Assembly (NCBI GenBank): GCA_030690515.1
Contig: JAUYGP010000003.1
Location: 1 to 9,194 of the forward strand
Source of the DNA: Giesbergeria sp.
GTDB lineage: Bacteria; Pseudomonadota; Gammaproteobacteria; Burkholderiales; Burkholderiaceae_C
DNA length: 9,194 nt
Reading direction: 5' to 3'
A model generated the notes under the pieces. It worked only from the letters and a program-made list of their open reading frames with translations, had not been told where the DNA came from and ran no database searches. Shown here piece after piece: positions 1 to 5,898 of this stretch. Position 1 is the stretch's first letter. Each line of letters opens with the position of its first letter. The position numbers were made by a program, and so were the translations under genes.

Positions 1-89
1 TTGGGAAACTCGTGGTATTCCAGCGCCGCCTTGCGCAGCAGGGCGCCTTTATCGGGCGTGGGGGTCTGTTCCGTGGCGTTCTCAGGCAT
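1..89 (-). CDS. maeB: NADP-dependent malic enzyme, N-terminal fragment (partial)
   Basis: Only the first 29 codons are in the window; the gene continues leftward off the edge. The visible peptide begins MPENATEQ and ends LRKAALEYHEFP. The LEYHEFP stretch is the well-conserved start of the malic enzyme domain in large bacterial MaeB proteins (malic enzyme plus phosphotransacetylase-like domain). These oxidatively decarboxylate malate to pyruvate with NADP in the cytoplasm. The start is supported by a GGAGA ribosome-binding site 6 bases upstream. The fragment is too short to show any catalytic residue or whether the C-terminal domain is present. It is separated from the next minus-strand gene by a terminator, so it should have its own promoter. 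Confidence 0.8.
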   Translation of the reverse strand, partial: MPENATEQTPTPDKGALLRKAALEYHEFP

Positions 90-225
90 GTGATGTCTCC
101 AGTGTGCAAAACCACGCTCATGGGGGTGGTTGATAGGGGGATTCTTTCACTTTTCCCTTGCAAGCGGTCATGCCTGTGCGGGGCAGTCTCCATTGTGACG
201 GATTTTCGTGAAAACGAATTTCACA
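90..225 (-). promoter_or_regulatory. Upstream region of the malic enzyme gene with an inverted repeat
   Basis: This 136-base non-coding stretch lies between the terminator of the dehydrogenase gene and the malic enzyme start, and is more AT-rich than its surroundings. It contains a perfect inverted repeat at 208-224, GTGAAA, five bases, TTTCAC, about 120 bases upstream of the start codon. A second short dyad (TTTTC/GAAAA) is interleaved at its left edge. This could be an operator for the malic enzyme gene. No convincing -35/-10 pair was identified, so the promoter itself is inferred from gene layout. Confidence 0.35.
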
Positions 226-269
226 TTACAAAAACAAAGGCCCTGCAGCGCGTGAACGCCACAGGGCCT
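226..269 (-). terminator. Rho-independent terminator after the mmsA-type gene
   Basis: On the minus strand, 19 bases past the dehydrogenase stop codon, there is a perfect 8-bp stem (AGGCCCTG pairing with CAGGGCCT, at 262-269 and 238-245) around a 16-base loop. It is followed directly by a T-rich run (TTGTTTTTGT). A GC-rich stem with a U tract is a classical intrinsic terminator. It should end the aminotransferase-dehydrogenase transcript and insulate the malic enzyme gene. Confidence 0.85.
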
Positions 270-287
270 CGGAAACCGAACCAGGGG

Positions 288-1805
288 TCAGCGGCTGCTG
301 GGAAAGCTGAACACGGCCCCTTCGCGCACACCCGCCGAGGGCCAGCGCTGCGTGATGGTCTTGCGCTTGGTATAGAAGCGCACAGCGTCGGGCCCGTAGG
401 CGTGCAGATCGCCGAACAGGCTGCGCTTCCAGCCACCAAACGAATGGTAGGCCACGGGCACGGGCAGGGGCACGTTTACGCCCACCATGCCCACCTGGAT
501 ATGGTCGGTGAAATAACGTGCGGCCTCGCCATCGCGGGTGAAGATGCAGGTGCCGTTGCCGTATTCGTGCGCGTCGATCAGGTCCATGGCCTCCTGGAGC
601 GTTTTGACGCGCACCACGCCGAGTACGGGGCCAAAAATCTCTTCCTGGTAGATCTTCATGCCCGGCTTGACGTTGTCAAACAGGCAAGCACCCAGGAAAT
701 AGCCGCTTTCGTGTCCCGCCGCGACCTGCACGCCACGTCCGTCCACCACCAGCGTGGCCCCCTCCTGCACGCCGCTGTCCACGTAGGCCCGGACCTTGGC
801 TGCGTGCTCGCGGGTAATCAACGGACCCATGTCGTTGCCGTTGTCGGTGCCGGGGCCGACCCTCATTTTGGCGATCTCGGTCTTCAGGCCCGCCACCACG
901 GCGTCGCCCACCTCGTCCCCCACCGCCACCAGCAGCGGGATGGCCATACAGCGCTCGCCGCACGAGCCATAGGCCGCGCCCATCAGCGCGCTCACAGCAT
1001 TGCCGACGTCGGCGTCAGGCATGAGCACCGCATGGTTCTTGGCACCCCCCAGAGCCTGCACGCGCTTACCGTGTTTGCAGCCTTCGGCGTAGATGTATTC
1101 GGCAATGGGGGTCGAGCCCACAAAGCTCACCGCCTTGACGCGTGGGTCCTGCAGCAGCGTATCCACGGCCAGCTTGTCGCCGTTGACGACGTTGAGCACA
1201 CCGGGCGGCAGGCCCGCTTCGAGTGCGAGCTGGGCGATGAACAGCACACTGCTCGGATCGCGCTCAGACGGTTTCAGGACAAAGGTGTTGCCGCAGGCCA
1301 CCGCCATGGGCCACATCCACAGCGGCACCATGGCTGGAAAGTTGAACGGGGTGATGCCCGCCGTCACACCCAGCGCCTGGAACTCGCTCCACGAGTCAAT
1401 ATGGGGGCCCACGTTGCGGCTGTGCTCGCCCTTGAGCAGTTCGGGGGCATAGCTGGCGTATTCCACGTTTTCAATACCGCGCTGCAGTTCGCCGTGCGCA
1501 TCGCTCAGCACCTTGCCGTGCTCGGCGGTGATCAAGGCGGCGATTTTGTCGGCGTTTTCTTCGAGCAGCACCTTGAGCTTGGCCATCACCCGAGCGCGCT
1601 TGAGCGGCGGCGTGTTGCGCCAGGCGGGAAAGGCGGATTCTGCCGATGCAATGGCTGCTTCGACGGTCGCCTTGCTGGCCAAAGCCACGTTGGTGGTGGA
1701 TTGGCCCGTGGCGGGATTGAACACGGGCTGGGTGCGGGCGGCGTCAACCACCAGCTTGCCGTCAATCAGGTGGCCAATGGTGGTGACGTTGTGATCGTTG
1801 TGCAT
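288..1805 (-). CDS. mmsA: CoA-acylating (methyl)malonate-semialdehyde dehydrogenase
   Basis: The 505-residue protein is a full-length member of the aldehyde dehydrogenase superfamily, MMSDH branch (usual length about 500). Enzymes of this branch oxidise malonate or methylmalonate semialdehyde with NAD and CoA, giving acetyl-CoA or propionyl-CoA plus CO2. Visible landmarks are TPFNFP (Asn155), the nucleotide-binding LKPSE (Lys178), SFVGST near 227-232, the catalytic-cysteine segment GERCMA (Cys286) and EEIFGPVL. The GERCMA context is typical of CoA-acylating MMSDH rather than hydrolytic ALDHs. The gene lies 87 bases downstream of the beta-alanine:pyruvate aminotransferase on the same strand, so malonate semialdehyde (BauC role) is the likely physiological substrate. 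A valine or inositol role remains possible for the family. The ATG lacks a strong Shine-Dalgarno, but the N-terminus (GHLIDGKLV) fits the family. Confidence 0.9.
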   Translation of the reverse strand: MHNDHNVTTIGHLIDGKLVVDAARTQPVFNPATGQSTTNVALASKATVEAAIASAESAFPAWRNTPPLKRARVMAKLKVLLEENADKIAALITAEHGKVLSDAHGELQRGIENVEYASYAPELLKGEHSRNVGPHIDSWSEFQALGVTAGITPFNFPAMVPLWMWPMAVACGNTFVLKPSERDPSSVLFIAQLALEAGLPPGVLNVVNGDKLAVDTLLQDPRVKAVSFVGSTPIAEYIYAEGCKHGKRVQALGGAKNHAVLMPDADVGNAVSALMGAAYGSCGERCMAIPLLVAVGDEVGDAVVAGLKTEIAKMRVGPGTDNGNDMGPLITREHAAKVRAYVDSGVQEGATLVVDGRGVQVAAGHESGYFLGACLFDNVKPGMKIYQEEIFGPVLGVVRVKTLQEAMDLIDAHEYGNGTCIFTRDGEAARYFTDHIQVGMVGVNVPLPVPVAYHSFGGWKRSLFGDLHAYGPDAVRFYTKRKTITQRWPSAGVREGAVFSFPSSR

Positions 1806-1831
1806 GTCTTGAAATTTGAATGAAATGTGCC

Positions 1832-1868
1832 TCTAGCGCTTATCTGACAAGCGCTAGCAGCTATCAAT
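1832..1868 (-). repeat. Comamonad-type intergenic hairpin repeat, copy A
   Basis: Read on the minus strand, this element is ATAGC, four variable bases, AGCGCTTG, three variable bases, GATAAGCG, one base, TAGAGGC. It aligns without gaps to the copy at 6979-7015, with 28 of 37 positions identical. At 1833-1857 it forms a perfect 9-bp stem (CTAGCGCTT/AAGCGCTAG) with a 7-base loop. It fills the 87-base gap between the aminotransferase stop and the dehydrogenase start. From memory, similar elements are scattered through Acidovorax and Delftia intergenic regions. It might act as an RNA hairpin modulating expression of the second gene; there is no U tract. Confidence 0.7.
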
Positions 1869-1892
1869 ATAGAAGCATTCGCTGCGGCGCTT

Positions 1893-3248
1893 TCAGGCCG
1901 TTTCGGAAAGGGCGTCGCCCAGCGCGTTGATCAGGCGGTCGATCTCGTCCTTTTCGCTGATGAATGGGGGCGCCAACTGGATGGTGTCGCCGCCGTAGCG
2001 CACGTAAAAACCCTTCTTCCAGCACGCCATGGCAATCTCGTAGGGGCGGCGCGCCGGCTCACCCGGCAGGGCGGCGATGGTGAAACCGGCAGCCAGGCCG
2101 TAGTTGCGGATGTCAGCCACATGCTTGACGCCCTTGAGGCTGTGCACGGCCTGCTCAAAGTGCGGCACCAGCGCCTGCACACGGCCTACCATGTCTTCCT
2201 TTTGCAGAATGTCGAGCGCTGCAATACCGGCTGCGCAGGCCACCGGGTGGGCCGAGTAGGTGTAGCCGTGGGCAAACTCCAGCATGTAGTCTGGCCCGCC
2301 TGCGGCCATGAAGGTGTCGTAAATCTCCTTGCTGGCCACCACGCCGCCCAGGGGCTGCACGCCATTGGTCACCTGCTTGGCAAAGTTGAAAATATCGGGC
2401 GTCACGCCAAAAGCCTCGGCACCGGTCATGGCACCCGCACGGCCAAAGCCCGTGATGACTTCGTCAAAGATCAGCAGGATGTTGTTCTGCGTGCAGATCT
2501 CGCGCAGGCGCTGCAGGTAGCCCACCGGCGGGATCACCACCCCGGCCGAACCCGAAAACGGCTCGACGATGACGGCCGCAATGTTGGATGCATCGTGCAG
2601 GGTGATCAGGTCGAGCAGGCGGTCGGCCAGCTCTTTGCCAGTGGGTGGCATGCCCTTGTGGAACGAGCCCGCTGGGGGCTGCGTGTGCGGCAGGTGGTCG
2701 GCCTCTAGCCCAGCGCCAAACATCTTGCGGTTGGCGCCGATGCCCCCCACCGAGATGCCGCCATAGTTCACGCCGTGGTAGCCCTTCTCGCGGCCAATCA
2801 GGCGCGTCTTGCTTGCCTGGCCCTTGGCGCGCCAGTAGGCGCGGGCCATCTTCAGCGAAGTGTCGGCGGCCTCGGACCCCGAACCGGTGAAGAACACATA
2901 GTCCAGCCCCTCGGGCGTGAGATCCTTGATGCGGTTGGCCAGCTCAAACGCCAGCGGGTGGCCAAACTGGAAGGCGGGCGAATAGTCCAGCTTGGCCGCT
3001 TGTTTGCCCACCGCCTCGGCAATCTCGCGGCGGCCATGGCCCAGGCCGGCGCACCACAGGCCCGACAGTCCATCGAAAATCTTGCGTCCTTCGCTGTCGG
3101 TGTAGTAGGCGCCCTGGGCCTCGACGATCATGCGCGGATTGGCCTTGAACTGGCGGTTGGCCGTGTAGGGCATCCAGTAGGCATCGAGCCAAGCGGCATC
3201 CATGCGCGGTGCGGCGTCAAGCCTGGGTTCGGTGTGGACAAAGCTCAT
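1893..3248 (-). CDS. bauA: Omega-amino acid (beta-alanine):pyruvate aminotransferase
   Basis: The 451-residue protein is a class III PLP aminotransferase, full length for the beta-alanine:pyruvate group (about 450). It moves the amino group of beta-alanine or similar omega-amino acids to pyruvate, giving malonate semialdehyde and L-alanine. Numbered from MSFVHTE, it shows GLWCAGLGHG near 63-72, the cofactor-phosphate loop TGSGSEA (121-127), the PLP-stacking GYHG (156-159), FDEVITGFGR with Asp262, the Schiff-base lysine Lys291 in FAKQVTNG, and a C-terminal QLAPPFI. The start at 3248 is chosen because AGGAGA sits 6 bases upstream. A longer reading from 3275 would add nine residues and bury that ribosome-binding site. 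The gene is followed by the semialdehyde dehydrogenase and is divergent from a LysR regulator, the layout of beta-alanine utilisation loci. Related omega-transaminases for other amines cannot be excluded. Confidence 0.9.
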   Translation of the reverse strand: MSFVHTEPRLDAAPRMDAAWLDAYWMPYTANRQFKANPRMIVEAQGAYYTDSEGRKIFDGLSGLWCAGLGHGRREIAEAVGKQAAKLDYSPAFQFGHPLAFELANRIKDLTPEGLDYVFFTGSGSEAADTSLKMARAYWRAKGQASKTRLIGREKGYHGVNYGGISVGGIGANRKMFGAGLEADHLPHTQPPAGSFHKGMPPTGKELADRLLDLITLHDASNIAAVIVEPFSGSAGVVIPPVGYLQRLREICTQNNILLIFDEVITGFGRAGAMTGAEAFGVTPDIFNFAKQVTNGVQPLGGVVASKEIYDTFMAAGGPDYMLEFAHGYTYSAHPVACAAGIAALDILQKEDMVGRVQALVPHFEQAVHSLKGVKHVADIRNYGLAAGFTIAALPGEPARRPYEIAMACWKKGFYVRYGGDTIQLAPPFISEKDEIDRLINALGDALSETA

Positions 3249-3347
3249 GGGGTGTCTCCTGTGGATTTGCGGCAAAGGCTGCTCGACATTGTTGGCGCAA
3301 CTGTTAATCTCTCATATCAACAAATATCAATGTTTACTTGACGATTT
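3249..3347. promoter_or_regulatory. Divergent control region between bauA-type and LysR genes
   Basis: This 99-base AT-richer interval separates divergently transcribed start codons, so both promoters should lie here. A direct repeat ATATCAA, three bases, ATATCAA spans 3314-3330, with copies 10 bases apart (one helical turn). TTGACG at 3338-3343 resembles a -35 box, but no good -10 is correctly spaced from it. LysR-type regulators usually bind such intergenic regions, typically at T-N11-A sites; a weak one fits at 3317-3329. The exact operator is inference. Confidence 0.5.
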
Positions 3348-4286
3348 ATGCAAGTAAAACCTGCACCCACCAAACACCGCGCCGTGCTCGGCCAGCTCAG
3401 CGACATGGACCTGCGCCTACTGCAGGTCTTCAAAAGCGTGGCCGAGTGCGGCGGGCTATCGGCCGCCGAGCTGGAGCTGAACATCGGCACCAGCACCGTC
3501 AGCCGCCACATGAAAGACCTGGAAACGCGCCTGGGCCTGACGCTGTGCCGCCGGGGCCGGGCCGGTTTTGCGTTGACGGCCGAGGGCCAGCGCGTGTACG
3601 ACGAAACCCTGCGCCTGCTGTCGGCCGTGGACGCATTTCGCAGCAGCATTGACGACATCCACCGCCGCATGGGCGGACGCCTGGACGTGGCGGTGTTCGA
3701 CAAGACCGCCAGCAACCCGGCCGCGCACATTGGCGAGGCCATTGCGCGCTTTGCCGAGCAGGCGCCAGAGGTCAGCCTGCAGATGCACGTGGCCAGCATC
3801 CCCGCGATCGAGCGCGGCCTGATGGACGGGAGCTTTCACGTCGGCATCATTCCCGCGCACCGCGCATCGCAAAGCCTGGTGTACGCCAACCTGTTCACCG
3901 AGACCATGTTGCTGTACTGCGGCGCGCGCCACCCGCTGTTTGGCGCAGACCACGCCGCGCTGACCTGGGACGCCCTGCGCGCCTGGCAGTTTGCCGGGCT
4001 GGGCTACCACTCGCCCAATATGGAACTGAGCCACGGCGCCCGCCTGCCGCGCAAAGCCACGGGTTTTGACCAGGAGTCGATTGCCACGCTCATTCTCTCG
4101 GGCCGTTACCTGGGATTTTTGCCCGACCACTACGCCGAGAGCTTCGAGCGCCAGGGGCTGATGCAGGCCGTGCAACCGGCGCAGTTCTTCTACCCCTGCC
4201 AGTTTGTCAGCGTGCTGCCCAAGTCACCCCAGCCGCCGCGCGCGGCGCAGGCCTTTGCGCAATGCCTGCTGGCGGCGCATGGCTGA
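3348..4286 (+). CDS. LysR-family transcriptional regulator, probable activator of the beta-alanine genes
   Basis: The 312-residue cytoplasmic DNA-binding protein has the LysR layout. A winged HTH occupies about residues 22-80 (DLRLLQVFKSV, AAELELNIGTSTVSRHMKDLE, LGLTLCRRGRAGFALTAEG), followed by a linker helix and a periplasmic-binding-protein-like effector domain. The start at 3348 gives a 19-residue extension before DLRLLQVF; ATG at 3405 (293 residues) is the alternative. Neither has a clear Shine-Dalgarno. I prefer the longer form because I recall related proteins keeping an LGQLSDMDLRLL lead-in, but this is unverified. It is divergent from the omega-aminotransferase, as BauR is from bauA in Pseudomonas, so it probably controls that operon in response to beta-alanine or a related metabolite. 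The effector is inferred from context only. Confidence 0.88.
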   Translation: MQVKPAPTKHRAVLGQLSDMDLRLLQVFKSVAECGGLSAAELELNIGTSTVSRHMKDLETRLGLTLCRRGRAGFALTAEGQRVYDETLRLLSAVDAFRSSIDDIHRRMGGRLDVAVFDKTASNPAAHIGEAIARFAEQAPEVSLQMHVASIPAIERGLMDGSFHVGIIPAHRASQSLVYANLFTETMLLYCGARHPLFGADHAALTWDALRAWQFAGLGYHSPNMELSHGARLPRKATGFDQESIATLILSGRYLGFLPDHYAESFERQGLMQAVQPAQFFYPCQFVSVLPKSPQPPRAAQAFAQCLLAAHG

Positions 4287-4296
4287 AAGCCTGCGC
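4275..4296 (+). terminator. Hairpin overlapping the LysR stop codon, weak terminator candidate
   Basis: GCGCA, a bulged T and GGCT pair with AGCC and TGCGC around a GAA loop that includes part of the stop codon. This gives nine paired bases with one bulge. It lies between converging genes, where a terminator is expected, but no T run follows on either side. Call it a possible Rho-assisted or bidirectional pause hairpin. Confidence 0.3.
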
Positions 4297-4369
4297 ATGC
4301 AAGCGATGTGGGTCCCCAAACCAGCAAGGTGATCGGCCCAAACTGTCCTGTGGCATTGACAACGAGCGA

Positions 4370-4894
4370 TCATCCAACGCGTCCATTGGGCCGCTGTTCC
4401 GATTGGAACAGCGCGCGGAAGACGACCAGCACCAGCAGCACGAAGAAGCCGAAACCTCCCCACAAGAGTATCCACATGTGCGAGGGAGGGCCAACTTCAA
4501 GACGCAAAGACGCCGGTGTGGGCGAGGAAAAGACCTGGTTAAGCCGGTCTGCAGCCATGTGGGCTTGCGCCACCGCATCGCTGTCTTCAAACTCGGCAGC
4601 AAACACCGATTGGGCACCCGAGCTCAGGTAAAGGAACACCCGGGATGCACTGCGCCGACTGGTTTTGACGTGCACCGTAGCCGTGGCATCCGCTTCCAGT
4701 GACACTTGCCAGGATTTGATCCCCTGGGATGTATCCCTTTGAAGCACACAGGTGATTACCTGTGCCTTGTCACAACCGATCACATAGCCGCGTGTTGGGC
4801 CAAAGTAAATGAGCGCAGCTCCGCCAGCAACCATCAGGACAAGCAGTCCAGCGACGGACCATTTGAGTATCTGTAAACGCATCAACGGAGACAT
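4370..4894 (-). CDS. Hypothetical inner-membrane protein with two TM segments
   Basis: The 174-residue protein is not one I can assign to a named family. It has a short N-terminus, a membrane segment at about 12-31, a polar central domain (32-139) with cysteines 41 and 49, a second membrane segment at about 140-161, and a short C-terminal tail with Arg and Gln. The central region (Cys-Asp-x5-Thr-Cys-x-Leu-x-Arg, then alternating beta-type stretches, then AADRLNQVF) resembles a class of uncharacterised proteobacterial two-TM proteins with a small extramembrane beta domain. Start choice is uncertain: ATG at 4894 is used, while TTG at 4897 and ATG at 4882 are alternatives, none with a good ribosome-binding site. 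Its base composition appears less GC-rich and its codons less biased than its neighbours, suggesting low expression or a different history. It converges on the LysR gene. Confidence 0.65.
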   Translation of the reverse strand: MSPLMRLQILKWSVAGLLVLMVAGGAALIYFGPTRGYVIGCDKAQVITCVLQRDTSQGIKSWQVSLEADATATVHVKTSRRSASRVFLYLSSGAQSVFAAEFEDSDAVAQAHMAADRLNQVFSSPTPASLRLEVGPPSHMWILLWGGFGFFVLLVLVVFRALFQSEQRPNGRVG

Positions 4895-5112
4895 CAAAAT
4901 TCACACTCGGCGCGATTGAGCCAAATGCCGCGCAACAAGCGCAGGGTAGGCGCGATCCACAAAACCTTCGCTCCTCGCGCGCCAGAGCTGGTGAGCGCAG
5001 TGTATGGCAGGCCCCCGTGCTGGCATGGATCCATGCGCCTGAACGGCCGACCCTTGCCAGCCGCCCCACATCGGCTCAGAATATGTTGCATATTTTTGAG
5101 TAACACAGCACC
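4895..5112. promoter_or_regulatory. Divergent intergenic region with a sigma70-like promoter and a 14-bp palindrome
   Basis: These 218 bases lie between the starts of the two-TM protein (minus) and the flagellar-rod-like gene (plus). Toward the plus gene, TTGCCA (5054-5059) and CAGAAT (5077-5082) are separated by 17 bases. They match 5/6 and 4/6 of the sigma70 consensus and would give a leader of roughly 24 bases. A perfect palindrome GCATGGATCCATGC lies at 5023-5036, about 18 bases upstream of the -35 box, in a position suited to an activator or repressor. No flagellar sigma28 or sigma54 promoter was recognised. Confidence 0.4.
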
Positions 5113-5415
5113 ATGTCCAGCATCTCCTCCATTGCATCTTCCGGCCTGCAGGCCGCGCAACTGCGGCTGGATGCCTCGGCGCACAACGTGGCCAACATGA
5201 ACACGCCCGCGTTTCGGCGCCAGTCTGTGGCCCTGCAGGCGCAGCCCGACCAGGGCGGCGTGCGCGCCAGCGTGCAGCGTGAACCCCAGGAGGGTGTGGC
5301 ACTAGAGCAGGAGGCGGTGGAACAGATGTCCGCCACCTACGCCTTCAAGGCCAACCTGCAAACCCTCAAAACCGAAGACCGCATGCTGGGCGCACTGCTC
5401 AACACGCAGGCATAA
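5113..5415 (+). CDS. Orphan mini flagellar rod/hook-family protein
   Basis: The 100-residue protein carries both terminal signatures of flagellar axial proteins with almost nothing between them. The N-terminal rod motif spans about 7-37 (SGLQAAQLRLDASAHNVANM then NTPAF). The C-terminal helix spans about 68-98 (VEQMSATYAFKANLQTLKTE then MLGALL). In FlgB, FlgC, FlgF and FlgG these terminal helices form the coiled-coil core of the rod. FlgC is usually about 135 residues, so this protein is shorter and has a minimal variable middle. Its neighbours are not flagellar genes. It may be an alternative rod or export-linked subunit, or a domesticated remnant; the reading frame is intact, so decay is not evident. 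The Shine-Dalgarno is weak, and the last 17 bases overlap the converging DUF2061 gene. Confidence 0.75.
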   Translation: MSSISSIASSGLQAAQLRLDASAHNVANMNTPAFRRQSVALQAQPDQGGVRASVQREPQEGVALEQEAVEQMSATYAFKANLQTLKTEDRMLGALLNTQA

Positions 5416-5674
5416 GCGGGGCGCCCTGCGGTACGGCGGCGTTGGCCGCAGCGGCACGGGCCTTGCGCGCAGAGCGCTCCCAGGCTTTTTCATGGAAGAA
5501 GAAGGCGAAAGCCTGCACCGTAGGCTCCAACAGGCTAAGCGTGAGCGAGGCAATCAGGTTGCCGGTGACCGCATAGGCCACCAAGGCGGCGACGGTGATG
5601 TGAATCAGGTAGTAGCTACCTGTCTTGAGCAGCATGGTCTTGTTCTGGCGGGCGGCGCGGCGAATGCGGGACAT
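5399..5674 (-). CDS. DUF2061 family small membrane protein
   Basis: The 91-residue protein matches the pattern of DUF2061 (COG3205-type) inner-membrane proteins. A basic N-terminus (MSRIRRAARQNKTMLLKTGSY) is followed by a first hydrophobic segment (about 21-37, IHITVAALVAYAVTG), a second (about 39-60, LIASLTLSLLEP then FAFFFHEKAWER) and a basic, Ala-rich tail. The LEP and FFFHEKAWER signatures are the family hallmarks. The molecular function is unknown. The start at 5674 is decided by AGGAGA just upstream; a longer reading from 5836 would run through the Fur box and is unlikely. A strong Fur box centred 55 bases upstream suggests iron-dependent control. Confidence 0.85.
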   Translation of the reverse strand: MSRIRRAARQNKTMLLKTGSYYLIHITVAALVAYAVTGNLIASLTLSLLEPTVQAFAFFFHEKAWERSARKARAAAANAAVPQGAPLMPAC

Positions 5675-5716
5675 GGCGTTCTCCTGGAAAGCAGCCCTGC
5701 ACCATCGCGGGCCTAG

Positions 5717-5738
5717 GCCAATGATAATCATTATCATT
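5717..5738. promoter_or_regulatory. Fur box (ferric uptake regulator operator)
   Basis: AATGATAATCATTATCATT at 5720-5738 is a perfect 9-1-9 palindrome. In the register 5717-5735 it matches 17 of 19 bases of the classical Fur consensus GATAATGATAATCATTATC. Its centre is 55 bases upstream of the DUF2061 start (minus) and about 170 bases upstream of the SPFH gene (plus). The DUF2061 promoter is therefore the natural target: Fur with Fe2+ would cover its core promoter and repress it in iron-replete cells. The target assignment is inference from distance. Confidence 0.85.
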
Positions 5739-5898
5739 TGATTCCGCCATTGAATCGGACTACCGCCGCCATGGTCAAAACCTGGGCACATCGGAACTTG
5801 TTCACGAAAACGCCGCCGCGGCGCGCCCTGCGCCAACGACCGTTGCTATGATGTTCGGCCACCTTCTTTCCTTTATTCGACCGCAACCGGGAGCACAC
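5739..5898 (+). promoter_or_regulatory. Upstream region of the SPFH module with an extended -10 candidate
   Basis: This 160-base leader contains TGCTATGAT at 5844-5852. It matches the extended -10 form TGnTATAAT except at one position, and lies 47 bases before the SPFH start codon. No good -35 lies at the usual spacing, which is tolerated by extended -10 promoters. It would drive the SPFH gene and possibly the genes after it. No sigma54 or RpoH element was recognised. Confidence 0.35.

Noticed and set aside
12..1823. 603-codon plus-strand open frame across the dehydrogenase gene
   Set aside because: It is antisense to a clear aldehyde dehydrogenase gene. The translation is His/Ala/Gly/Val-rich with no recognisable domain, the usual product of GC-skewed codon positions in high-GC DNA.
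3249..3275. Aminotransferase start at 3275
   Set aside because: The nine extra residues would overlap the strong AGGAGA that positions the ribosome at 3248.
3456..4175. 239-codon minus-strand open frame within the LysR gene
   Set aside because: It is antisense to a confident LysR regulator; no motif or ribosome-binding site supports it.
5675..5836. N-terminal extension of the DUF2061 protein (start at 5836)
   Set aside because: The extension would translate across the Fur box, shows no family similarity, and ignores the AGGAGA site just before 5674.
5848..5898. SPFH start at 5848
   Set aside because: The extra 17 residues are not typical of the family, the ATG lies in the proposed extended -10 element, and 5899 has a good GGGAG site.
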